10,212 bases of DNA from an uncultured Collinsella sp. (GTDB lineage: Bacteria; Actinomycetota; Coriobacteriia; Coriobacteriales; Coriobacteriaceae). Below the pieces are notes generated by a model that had not been told where the DNA came from, searched no databases, and saw only the letters and a list, made by a program, of their open reading frames with translations. The number at the start of each line of letters is the position of its first letter. Position 1 is the first letter of the stretch. A program made the position numbers and the translations under genes. Where the stretch lies: positions 1 to 10,212 of the forward strand of contig URNJ01000057.1 of the NCBI GenBank assembly GCA_900549215.1. Reading direction: 5' to 3'. This document shows positions 1-7,422 of this stretch, in pieces.

Positions 1-2047
1 CCGTAAAGTCCATCTTGCCGAGCGTGTCCAGGCGCTCGACGGTACGGCGGAACGCGGCGTCACGATCGGCCTCGAGCGCGGGCGTGCGTGCGAGCATGCT
101 ATCGACGAACAGAGTACTCGACGCGGGAAGCGACACGCCGTCGAGCAGGTCAACAGCATCGACCCCCAGATCCTCGGCGAGGCCAAACGCGGCTCGGGCG
201 CCCTCGTCCAGGCGAATGATGTCGCCGGACGTAAGGCGCGCAAACGTTTGATGGCGCTTGTACGAATCGAGATAGACGGCAAGGTCCGCGGTCGAAAGCC
301 CGCTCGCGCCCAGCTCGACATCGAGCAGATTGCTCTTGACGGTCGCACGAACCGAGAGCTTGGGCGCGGGGCGGACCGAAATCTGGCGCAGACGGTCGCT
401 GAGCATGACCTCACCCAGCTCGGACAGGGCAGACAGACCCTCGGTCAGCAGGCAGAACAAGCGGGCGTCATCGCGCTCCTCAAACGCCAGACCGCCCTCG
501 TAGAAATCGAAATACAGGGCCGCCGTGTCCATAACGCGAAACTCCGCCACCGTATCGCGCGGCGGCACGCCGGGGCGTTGCTCTTCGAAAGGACTGCCCG
601 GAGCACCAAGACTAAAGAGATCTGCCGACCAATCGCCGTAGGCCACCGTAATCTTGCAGGTCACAAGACCATCGTCGACACCGATCGCCATGGCAAAGCT
701 CGGCTCGGGCGCCACGGCGTCAAGTACGGCGGGAGCGGTCAGGTCGGTGTAGTCGCGCAAGATCGGCAGCGCCATGCGGCAGAACTCGCCCACCTGGTCG
801 GCGGCGATATGGACCGGCGTGCGGCAGGGCAGCAAGCGCGATAGAAACGGCGCCGCATGCTGGGCAAACGCTACATCGGTACGGCGCGCACGGCGGGTGT
901 CGACCAGATAGGCAACGTCGCCCGAAGCAAAGCAGTATGCATCGGCCGGCAGGCGCAGATCGTAGCTGCCGCCAGCCGCCGGCGCGATTTTGGCGGCAAG
1001 AAGCGGTGGACGCTTAGACAGAGCCTCGTTCTCCCCTTCCGGAGGCATCTCAACCGCCACGTCATAGGTGCGATGCGTCGTCGTCCCCCGCGACCAGGCG
1101 GGCTCAAAGGAGATGGTCTGGCCGCGCAGCAGGTCCAGCACATATACGATGCTATGCTCGGACAGCGGCAACTGACGCTCGGCGACAAAACCGCTGCGGG
1201 CAAAGTCGTACGAAGCCGAACGCGAGCTTGTGATGTCATCGAGATAGGCAACTGTCGTCACAACAAGGTTGAGCAGCTTTGTCGACACGTCTTCGAAGGC
1301 TTCGGGCGTATGGACAAACGTGAGCTTCTTGCCGTACGAGAAGGTGCCGCCTCGGACATAGGCGTCGGCCATGCCGTCGATGTCCTTGACCACGTAGGAG
1401 ACCGATCCACAGCGAATGCGAAGCTCGAGCGCCCAGCTAAAGCGGTCGGCAAACAGTGGATTGTAGTACGGCACCAGCGAGGGCTCCAACACCGCCTTGG
1501 GGGCATCGGGATCCACACTGCCGGCAAGCTTGCGGCGCATGCTCGCCAGCTCATCCATGCGCGCGTCCGAAAGATCGGAGAGCGCCGCCATGAGGCTGGG
1601 ACTCGTGGGGACGGGCGCCGGAAAGGGAAAGTTGGGGTTGACGGCCGGCGCTTTGGGCGCGGTGCGCGCGGGCTGTGTCGGCTGCGCCGTAAACGTGCGG
1701 ACCGGCGTGCGCAAACCTTCGACGGGCTCGGTGCCGCTGGCATCCAAATACGCCAGAGCCGTGGCAATAGCGTGCTTGCACATACCGGGGTAACGATAGG
1801 CGGCGGGGCAATCGCAGTCGTAGTCGATCACCTCGTGCTCGTCCATGTCGAGCGCCACGTGCGTCTTGTACAGGTCGCCGCGCGAACCACGCACCGAGCC
1901 CTCGATGTTCACGTTTTTGGAGAAGCGCGAGCCGGAGTCCTCAAACGACAGCACGGCACCGTTGAGCATGAGCGAGCGGCCCTTCATAAAGGTGCCGCTC
2001 AGCGCCGCCTCTTTGCGAAGCGCCTGCACAAACGTCCCCTGTGCCAT
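1..2047 (-). CDS. SWIM zinc-finger / SNF2-associated protein, N-terminal part of a probable SNF2-family helicase (runs off the window)
   Basis: An uninterrupted frame of 682 codons starts at ATG 2047 and is still open at base 1; I read every codon and found no stop. The start has a strong Shine-Dalgarno, GGAGGAA at 2057-2051, three bases upstream. Residues 78-92 form a SWIM zinc-binding motif, C78-x-C80-x9-C90-x-H92, within DCDCPAAYRYPGMCKHA. A Pro/Ala-rich linker follows at about 113-150. The region from about 195 contains YVVKDI (218-223) and, near 239, GKKLTF, which match my memory of the SNF2 helicase-associated domain (PF08455). In that family an ATP-dependent SNF2 helicase core follows directly; here the window ends before any helicase motif, so the ATPase is inferred. 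Such proteins are thought to remodel protein-DNA or RNA polymerase complexes, but this subfamily's role is not defined. The gene begins 28 nt after the dnaE stop, suggesting one transcript. Base composition is like that of dnaE. Confidence 0.85.
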   Translation of the reverse strand, partial: MAQGTFVQALRKEAALSGTFMKGRSLMLNGAVLSFEDSGSRFSKNVNIEGSVRGSRGDLYKTHVALDMDEHEVIDYDCDCPAAYRYPGMCKHAIATALAYLDASGTEPVEGLRTPVRTFTAQPTQPARTAPKAPAVNPNFPFPAPVPTSPSLMAALSDLSDARMDELASMRRKLAGSVDPDAPKAVLEPSLVPYYNPLFADRFSWALELRIRCGSVSYVVKDIDGMADAYVRGGTFSYGKKLTFVHTPEAFEDVSTKLLNLVVTTVAYLDDITSSRSASYDFARSGFVAERQLPLSEHSIVYVLDLLRGQTISFEPAWSRGTTTHRTYDVAVEMPPEGENEALSKRPPLLAAKIAPAAGGSYDLRLPADAYCFASGDVAYLVDTRRARRTDVAFAQHAAPFLSRLLPCRTPVHIAADQVGEFCRMALPILRDYTDLTAPAVLDAVAPEPSFAMAIGVDDGLVTCKITVAYGDWSADLFSLGAPGSPFEEQRPGVPPRDTVAEFRVMDTAALYFDFYEGGLAFEERDDARLFCLLTEGLSALSELGEVMLSDRLRQISVRPAPKLSVRATVKSNLLDVELGASGLSTADLAVYLDSYKRHQTFARLTSGDIIRLDEGARAAFGLAEDLGVDAVDLLDGVSLPASSTLFVDSMLARTPALEADRDAAFRRTVERLDTLGKMDFT

Positions 2048-2050
2048 CAC

Positions 2051-2057
2051 TTCCTCC
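2051..2057 (-). promoter_or_regulatory. Ribosome binding site of the SWIM/SNF2-type gene
   Basis: GGAGGAA on the minus strand lies three bases before the ATG at 2047. It fixes the start in the short gap after dnaE. The spacing is tight, but the match to the anti-Shine-Dalgarno sequence is near complete. Confidence 0.7.
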
Positions 2058-2075
2058 AATCTCACCCGGGGTAGC

Positions 2076-5000
2076 TTAGATAACCGTCACACGGCCTTGG
2101 TTGCCGACGATGGCCTTGGCCTCGGCCAGCAGCGGAATCGAGCGCGCGTTGACCTTAGCCGGCACCTCGGCGCGCAGCACACGCCCGTCCACCTGCTCGA
2201 TAAAGATCTCTACGCGATCGCCACCCGGGTTGGTGGTGAGCACCGTGGCCAGGCGCGCCATATTGCCCTGGCTAAATCGGCTGTTGGGCACCATGACTTC
2301 AAAGACCTTGGGCTTGTTTTTCTCCTCGCTAAGCTCCAGCGGCACAATCTCCTGCGCGATGATCTGGTCGCCGCGGTCCGAGCGCTCGAGCTTGCCCTTA
2401 ATGCGCACAAACGCGTCGGACAGCTGCGCGCCGGTCTCGGGATCGACCTCGCCGTACAGATACCCCTCGGCCTCCTTGTAGGTCTTGGGGAACACCACGA
2501 CCGTGGCCTCGCCTTCCATGTCCTCGAGCTGCACGATGCCCATGGGGTCGCCGTTTTTGGTCACGCGCTTGGACACGCTCGAGACCATGCCGGCCCACCA
2601 CAACGCCTTGCCCTCGGGAATCTCTTGGTTGATGGTACCGCCCGTGGGGTTTTGCACCTCATAGCCGGTGTCGATCTGCGAGAAAGAGAAGTCGCGCGCT
2701 TTGCTAAGTGCATACTCAAACGGGCGCAGCGGGTGGTCCGAGACATAGATGCCCAGAACCTCCTTCTCCTGGCTCAGCTTAAGATGGCGGTCCCATTCCT
2801 GGCCATCCGGATCGGGCACGCTGACCTCAAAGCCCGAGCCCTCAACGTCGCCAAACATATCGAAGAACGACGTCTGGCCGCTTGCGCGATCTTTCTGGCG
2901 CTTTACCGCGGCGTCGATGATGTTCTCGGGGTTGTTCTTATCCACAAAATGCATCATCTGGCGACGCGGATACCCCGTGGAGTCAAAAGCGCCTGCCTTG
3001 ATGAGCGATTCGATCACGCGGCGGTTTGCCTGGCTCGAGTCCACACGCTCGACAAAGTCGTGCAATGTCTTAAACGGACCGCCCGCCTCGCGCTCGGCGA
3101 TAATCGCCTGCGCCACGCCGGTACCCACGCCGCGGATGCCGGCCAAACCAAAGCGCACGCCCTCCTTGGTGGCCGTGAACTCGGTACCGGACTCGTTGAC
3201 ATCTGGCGACAGCACGGGGATGCCGTCGTGACGGCATGCCGAGACGTAGTGAACGATCTTGTCGGTCTTGCCCGTGTAGGACGTCAGAACGGCCGCCATA
3301 TACTCGTGCGGATAGTGCGCCTTGAGCCACGCCGTCTGCATAACCAAAATGGCGTAGCCGGCGGAGTGCGACTTGTTGAAGGCGTAGGACGCGAACTCAA
3401 GAACATCGTCCCAAATCTTCTGGGCGACCTCGCGCGTGTAGTTGTTCTTGATAGCGCCGTTCATCCAGTGGTCGTAGGTGGTCTCGTCCGAGCCATCCTC
3501 CCAGTGGAGCACCGTCGACGTGAGCAGCTTGATCTTTTTCTTAGCCACGGGCTTACGGATACGCGAGTCCGATTCGCCCTTGGAGAAGCCGCACATCTCG
3601 ACGGAGATGAGCATAACCTGCTCCTGGTAGACCATAGTGCCGTAGGTTTCGCCCAGGATATCGTCCAAGCGGTCGTCGTAGGAGACGGCCGGCTCCTTGC
3701 CGTTCATACGGTTGATGTAGGACGAGACCATGCCGGCGCCCAGCGGGCCCGGGCGGTACAAGGCGATCAATGCTACGACGTGCTTGTACTCGGTGGGCTT
3801 CATGTTCTTGATCGTGGCCGTCATGCCGGCGGACTCGACCTGGAAGACGCCGGCAGTGTGGCCGGAACCCATGAGCTTAAAGATCTCGGGATCGTCAAAG
3901 GGAATCTCTTCTTCTTTGATGTCGATGCCGAAGTTCTTTTTGATGTTGGCCTTGGCCTTGGAGATAACCGTTAGCGTACGCAGGCCCAGGAAGTCCATCT
4001 TGAGCAGGCCCATGTCGGCAACGGTATGGCCCTCGTACTGGGTAATCTCGACGCCGCCCTTGGTGTCGAGCTTGGTGGGCACGTGCTCGTTGACGGGGTC
4101 GCGGCAGATCAGAACGGCGCACGCGTGCACGCCCTCGCCACGGGTGAGGCCCTCAATCGAAAGCGCCGTGTCGATGATGCGGCGGGCGTCGTCGTCCTTT
4201 TTATAGGCCTCGGCAAAATCGGGGTTAAACAGATCCTCTTTGCCGGGTTGTTTGTCGAGCACCTGCTTGAGCTTGACCTTGGGGTCGCTCGAGACCATCT
4301 TGGACAAGCGCTGGCCCATGTAGACCGGGTAATCCAGGACGCGCGCGGCGTCGTTGATGGCCTGCTTGGCCTTGATGGTCGAGTAGGTGATGACGTGGGT
4401 GACCTTCTCGGGACCGTAGAGCTGGCGAACGTGCTCCACGACCTCGAGGCGCCGCTCATCGTCGAAGTCCATATCGATATCGGGCATCTCGGTACGCTGC
4501 GGGGACAAGAACCTCTCGAACATCAGGCCGTTCTCGAGCGGGTCGAACGCGGTGATGTTCATGGCGTAGGCGACGATAGCGCCGGCGGCCGAACCACGGC
4601 CGGGGCCGACGCCGATACCGTTGTCCTTAGCCCATTGCACGTACTCGGCGACGATCAAAAAGTAGGCAGCAAAGCCCTTGTCGCAGATGACCTTGTATTC
4701 GTACTCAAAGCGCTCTTTGATGTTGACGCCGCCGATCTCGCGCGTGGCCCAGTCGTCACCGTAGTGCTGGCGCAGGCCCTTCTCGCACTCGCGGCGGAAC
4801 TGGCTCTCGTGCGTCTCGCCGGGATCGAGCAACGGGAAGCGCGGCAGGATGATGGAGTCCCAGTCCAGCTCGACGTAGCACTTGTCGGCGATCTCGAGCG
4901 TGTTGTCGCAGGCCTCGGGGCAATACGGGAACATCGCCCGCATCTCCTCCTCGGTCTTCATGTAGAACTCCGAGCCGGTCATGCGCATGCGGTTGGGGTC

Positions 5001-5879
5001 GTCGACCTTGGCGTTCATGCCAATGCACATGATGACGTCCTGCACGGGCGCATCCTCGCGGCGTAGGTAGTGGAAATCGTTGGTAGCGATGACCTTGACG
5101 CCCACCTGCTTGGCGATATCGATGAGCGTGCGGTCCATCTGCTCGTCGGTCAGACCGTTATCGGTGGTAATGCCGTGTTCCTGGATCTCGATATAAAAGT
5201 CGCCGGGGTCGAAGGTGTCGCGGAAGGTCTCGGCCCACTTGATGGCGCCCTCCATGTCACCGCGGTCGATGTATTTGGGGATGATGCCCGCGATGCAGGC
5301 GCTGGTGCAGATCATGCCTTTGGCGTGGCGGCGCAGGTTGTCGAGCGTCACGCGCGGCTTGTAGTAAAAGCCCTGCACGGCGGCCTCGGAAACCGTCTGC
5401 ATCAGGTTGACGTAGCCCTCCTGGTCCTTGGCCAGAAGGATCATGTGGTAGAGCTCGGGCTTGTGGTCGCGGGCAAGGGTCTCGTCCGGCGTAAAGTAGA
5501 CCTCGCAGCCAAAGATGGGCTTGATGACCAGGGGCGGCTTGAGCTCGTCGATGTTGCCCTTCTCGTCCCACATGGCCATGTCCTTCACATACTGGGCATG
5601 CTCGCGCGGGTTTGCCTCGGGGTCGGGCTCCACCAGCTCGTCGCGGCGATCCTTTTCCAAGAAGGCCTTGTCGTGGCTCCAGGTTTTGTACTCAGGCGTG
5701 TTGTGGTTGACGGCGTCGCAGGCCAGCGCCAGGTCGGGCACGCCATACATGTAGCCGTGGTCGGTAATGGCCACGGCGGGCATGCCAAGCTCAACGGCAC
5801 GGTTGACCATATCCTGGATACGGGTTGCGCCGTCGAGCATGGAGAAAACGGTGTGATTGTGCAGATGGACGAATGCCAT
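2076..5879 (-). CDS. dnaE: DNA polymerase III alpha subunit (replicative DnaE with intact PHP domain)
   Basis: Complete, 1267 residues; catalyses chromosomal DNA synthesis as the core of the replisome. The start is supported by GGAG at 5891-5888, eight bases from the ATG, and by the N-terminal PHP motif starting at once (HLHNHT). PHP domain, about 1-285: the ligand positions H7, H9, D16, H41, E126, H145, C195, D268 and H270 are all present, so an active 3'-5' proofreading exonuclease is expected as in actinobacterial DnaE1. Between H41 and E126 there is a charged extra segment. Palm: GPGRGSAAG at 425-433, catalytic D467 and D469 in PDIDMDF, and D629 in KMDFLGL. Fingers: YRPGPLG at 708-714; the usual RRAMGKKK segment reads RKPVAKKK (775-782) and is followed by a longer loop. 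AFNKSHSAGY is at 833-842. C-terminal parts: helix-hairpin-helix region about 905-965, probable beta-clamp motif QTSFF (1002-1006), and OB fold about 1090-1180. The downstream SWIM/SNF2-type gene is 28 nt away. Confidence 0.98.
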   Translation of the reverse strand: MAFVHLHNHTVFSMLDGATRIQDMVNRAVELGMPAVAITDHGYMYGVPDLALACDAVNHNTPEYKTWSHDKAFLEKDRRDELVEPDPEANPREHAQYVKDMAMWDEKGNIDELKPPLVIKPIFGCEVYFTPDETLARDHKPELYHMILLAKDQEGYVNLMQTVSEAAVQGFYYKPRVTLDNLRRHAKGMICTSACIAGIIPKYIDRGDMEGAIKWAETFRDTFDPGDFYIEIQEHGITTDNGLTDEQMDRTLIDIAKQVGVKVIATNDFHYLRREDAPVQDVIMCIGMNAKVDDPNRMRMTGSEFYMKTEEEMRAMFPYCPEACDNTLEIADKCYVELDWDSIILPRFPLLDPGETHESQFRRECEKGLRQHYGDDWATREIGGVNIKERFEYEYKVICDKGFAAYFLIVAEYVQWAKDNGIGVGPGRGSAAGAIVAYAMNITAFDPLENGLMFERFLSPQRTEMPDIDMDFDDERRLEVVEHVRQLYGPEKVTHVITYSTIKAKQAINDAARVLDYPVYMGQRLSKMVSSDPKVKLKQVLDKQPGKEDLFNPDFAEAYKKDDDARRIIDTALSIEGLTRGEGVHACAVLICRDPVNEHVPTKLDTKGGVEITQYEGHTVADMGLLKMDFLGLRTLTVISKAKANIKKNFGIDIKEEEIPFDDPEIFKLMGSGHTAGVFQVESAGMTATIKNMKPTEYKHVVALIALYRPGPLGAGMVSSYINRMNGKEPAVSYDDRLDDILGETYGTMVYQEQVMLISVEMCGFSKGESDSRIRKPVAKKKIKLLTSTVLHWEDGSDETTYDHWMNGAIKNNYTREVAQKIWDDVLEFASYAFNKSHSAGYAILVMQTAWLKAHYPHEYMAAVLTSYTGKTDKIVHYVSACRHDGIPVLSPDVNESGTEFTATKEGVRFGLAGIRGVGTGVAQAIIAEREAGGPFKTLHDFVERVDSSQANRRVIESLIKAGAFDSTGYPRRQMMHFVDKNNPENIIDAAVKRQKDRASGQTSFFDMFGDVEGSGFEVSVPDPDGQEWDRHLKLSQEKEVLGIYVSDHPLRPFEYALSKARDFSFSQIDTGYEVQNPTGGTINQEIPEGKALWWAGMVSSVSKRVTKNGDPMGIVQLEDMEGEATVVVFPKTYKEAEGYLYGEVDPETGAQLSDAFVRIKGKLERSDRGDQIIAQEIVPLELSEEKNKPKVFEVMVPNSRFSQGNMARLATVLTTNPGGDRVEIFIEQVDGRVLRAEVPAKVNARSIPLLAEAKAIVGNQGRVTVI

Positions 5880-5918
5880 GTGATGAGCTCCGATGCGGGT
5901 TCGTGTTCTGACTGAACG

Positions 5919-5924
5919 ATTTTA
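5919..5924 (-). promoter_or_regulatory. Candidate -10 box of the dnaE promoter
   Basis: TAAAAT on the minus strand (five of six matches to TATAAT) lies about 40 bases before the dnaE start, in an otherwise GC-rich stretch. No good -35 box is visible at the usual spacing, so this is only a candidate. Confidence 0.3.
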
Positions 5925-5973
5925 CCGCACGGCGCGGACGGCACCCGAACCTAGCCAAACCAACACGGGCAGT

Positions 5974-5994
5974 CTTTTTGGGACCTTCAAAAAG
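5974..5994. repeat. Small hairpin (7-bp arms) upstream of dnaE
   Basis: CTTTTTG at 5974-5980 is exactly complementary to CAAAAAG at 5988-5994, with a 7-base loop. Five of the seven pairs are A:T and no T-tract follows on either strand, so it does not look like an intrinsic terminator. A regulatory role is possible but unsupported. Confidence 0.3.
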
Positions 5995-6011
5995 GGGAAT
6001 GAGGGCATCCA

Positions 6012-6121
6012 GATATATCGAGTATTACTGGAACCCCGGCGATGCGCGGAATGATTTGTGACGAATAGTCATGTCCATCAAGAAGGTTCGACGCTTCGGA
6101 TAGCTCGTCAATCGATATATC
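6012..6121. repeat. Paired palindromes GATATATC, 102 bases apart
   Basis: GATATATCGA at 6012-6021 and TCGATATATC at 6112-6121 form a perfect 10-bp inverted repeat. The 8-base core GATATATC is itself a palindrome, so the same pair can also be read as direct repeats at 6012-6019 and 6114-6121. The second copy overlaps the MFS stop codon. They sit near the low-coordinate edge of the AT-rich segment and could be protein binding sites or an insertion footprint. Confidence 0.4.
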
Positions 6122-7319
6122 AATTCTTGGAGACCTGCATTCCTACCATTTTTAATGAAACAACGGCGGTAATTGCTATCGCGATTGAACCAATAATACC
6201 GAGCGCTATCTGAATGGGGTATAACCCCAGCACATATCCAAATATGGAGAAAAACATTGCAGAAAAGAAGGCCCTTACCAGAGATGCGACGGAAAGGATC
6301 GTTGCGCGGAGATCGTCCGCTATCGCGTCTTGGATTAAGTTTTCCGAAGTGATGTACACCACTTCTGGGAGGAAACAAAGCACCATGCTAAGGCCAAACA
6401 AGCACAGAGGATTTGAAGCGAGCCACGGAAGAATCAAGAAAAGGCCAGCCTCGATTAGCATCGAGCCGAGCATGGTATTTCTTTTCCCGAAACGCGATGA
6501 GAAGAAATCTGCTGCAATGTAGGCCGTCGCATTTACTGCATAGGATGCACCGAAAAAGATTCCTATTATGGAGACGGGAGCATGAAACGCGTCGAATACC
6601 AACTGATTCAAGTTGTAATAACTCCCGTAGAATCCGTCGAGCATGCTTGTGCCGATTAGGAGAAGCAATATCGCAAATGCGGATTCTCCAACGCGCCAGG
6701 TTTCACGCCTAAACATCTTGGCTGCGTCAAACCTCCCCTTTTCCGATCTTTCAGAACGAGTCGCTTCCGTCCTCTCAATGGGATACAGAAGGAAAAGCTG
6801 CAGGAGATAGAAAGCGGAAACACATACGTAAAGGGCACTCCAAGATACTTGGGCAATGAAAGATCCGAGCACAATTGCCATTCCCGTAGCGATTGATTGC
6901 GCGGCAAGCAGCCGAGCGTTGATGGTGAGGAAGCGTTCTCCTTGACCGGCATTTCGAACAATTTCATATAAAAGTGCTTGTTCTGATCCCGATTGAAGGG
7001 AGTAAGCGAGTGCCTCAACAAGGGAAAGCACGACAAGAAAGGGACCTGAGAGTAGCAGCATGCCAGCCGTATGGAAGAAAAGCAGCAGCACGCCCACTTG
7101 AATCGAAAACTTCTTTCCAAAGAAATCGCCTACTAGCCCTGTTGGTAGCTCGAGGGCGACCGTTGCAGCGTTGTACAGAGCTTGATAAAGAGCGATTTCC
7201 GTGACAGACATTCCTTTCTCCGCAAGGAAAAGTAGAAACACTCCCCGATTTAAAACAAATCCCGCGAGAACGAAAAAGGCGGAATAGATGTGCAGTTGCG
7301 TAGTGGCATTCTTATTCAT
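6120..7319 (-). CDS. Major facilitator superfamily (MFS) transporter, substrate unknown
   Basis: A 399-residue integral membrane protein with about 12 hydrophobic helices (roughly 11-31, 41-60, 73-92, 94-112, 133-155, 160-180, 211-229, 246-270, 283-302, 304-323, 338-362, 366-388) and a central charged loop at 181-210, the usual two-times-six MFS layout. MFS motif A is visible after helix 2 (GLVGDFFGKK, 61-70), with a second copy after helix 8 (DFFSSRFGKR, 271-280). ELPTG (57-61) precedes motif A, as in many uncharacterised bacterial MFS exporters. I cannot assign a substrate; drug or metabolite efflux is only a guess. I chose ATG 7319 rather than an in-frame Met at 7460 because the longer version would add 47 non-membrane residues and overlap the DUF3284 gene, and because GGTGGAA lies seven bases before 7319. 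The DNA is much AT-richer than its neighbours (40, 45 and 53% GC in three sampled 60-base lines), which suggests horizontal acquisition. Confidence 0.9.
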   Translation of the reverse strand: MNKNATTQLHIYSAFFVLAGFVLNRGVFLLFLAEKGMSVTEIALYQALYNAATVALELPTGLVGDFFGKKFSIQVGVLLLFFHTAGMLLLSGPFLVVLSLVEALAYSLQSGSEQALLYEIVRNAGQGERFLTINARLLAAQSIATGMAIVLGSFIAQVSWSALYVCVSAFYLLQLFLLYPIERTEATRSERSEKGRFDAAKMFRRETWRVGESAFAILLLLIGTSMLDGFYGSYYNLNQLVFDAFHAPVSIIGIFFGASYAVNATAYIAADFFSSRFGKRNTMLGSMLIEAGLFLILPWLASNPLCLFGLSMVLCFLPEVVYITSENLIQDAIADDLRATILSVASLVRAFFSAMFFSIFGYVLGLYPIQIALGIIGSIAIAITAVVSLKMVGMQVSKN

Positions 7320-7326
7320 TTGGCAC

Positions 7327-7333
7327 TTCCACC
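7327..7333 (-). promoter_or_regulatory. Ribosome binding site that decides the MFS start
   Basis: GGTGGAA on the minus strand, seven bases before ATG 7319, differs from GGAGGAA at one base. It supports the 399-residue protein over the longer in-frame version. A 4-bp TTGG/CCAA pairing flanks it (7335-7332 with 7323-7320), which is too short to infer sequestration. Confidence 0.6.
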
Positions 7334-7379
7334 AACTAATATTGTCGGGCCGCTCGCTACTGACTCGAAGCCTGAAGTG

Positions 7380-7396
7380 TTCACAGTTGCTGTGAA
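7380..7396. promoter_or_regulatory. Perfect inverted repeat upstream of the MFS gene, possible operator
   Basis: TTCACAG (7380-7386), spacer TTG, CTGTGAA (7390-7396): 7-bp arms with perfect dyad symmetry. It is the most striking element in the 103-base gap between the DUF3284 stop and the MFS start. Its form fits the binding site of a dimeric repressor, but no regulator gene is in the window and I could not place a convincing -35/-10 pair beside it. Confidence 0.35.
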
Positions 7397-7422
7397 GAGC
7401 GGTAAAGCTTTTGCACAGGGTA

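Larger units (their letters stand above)
5880..6119. other. Non-coding stretch between the MFS gene and dnaE
   Basis: This stretch of 240 bases should hold the dnaE promoter near its low-coordinate end. It contains a 7-bp A/T-rich hairpin (5974-5980 with 5988-5994) and most of two copies of the palindrome GATATATC (6012-6019 and 6114-6121, the second reaching into the MFS stop codon). A 51-codon frame without a start codon lies on the minus strand (6142-5990, stop at 5989-5987) and could be a gene remnant or chance. From about 6000 upward the DNA is AT-richer, like the MFS gene. I see no convincing terminator. Confidence 0.5.

Noticed and set aside
248..2074. Plus-strand frames of 198 and 405 codons at the low-coordinate end
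   Set aside because: The opposite frame has a Shine-Dalgarno, a SWIM motif and SNF2-associated signatures and is open throughout; the plus-strand products resemble no family and are rich in R, G and H.
1845..3974. A 709-codon plus-strand frame opposite dnaE and the start of the SWIM gene
   Set aside because: It is the mirror of strong minus-strand coding sequence in GC-rich DNA. The product is a low-complexity L/V/H/G/D-rich string without any recognisable domain, and it crosses the dnaE-SWIM gene boundary.
4026..5915. Two long plus-strand frames (346 and 281 codons) opposite dnaE
   Set aside because: Both lie entirely within or over dnaE, whose protein motifs are unmistakable, and have the composition of antisense frames.
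5974..5994. The 7-bp hairpin as an intrinsic terminator of the MFS gene
   Set aside because: The stem is mostly A:T and no T-tract follows in either direction.
5987..6142. A 51-codon open frame on the minus strand downstream of the MFS gene, possibly a gene remnant
   Set aside because: It has no plausible start codon or ribosome binding site, and a run of this length is not rare by chance at near 50% GC. I do not recognise the peptide.
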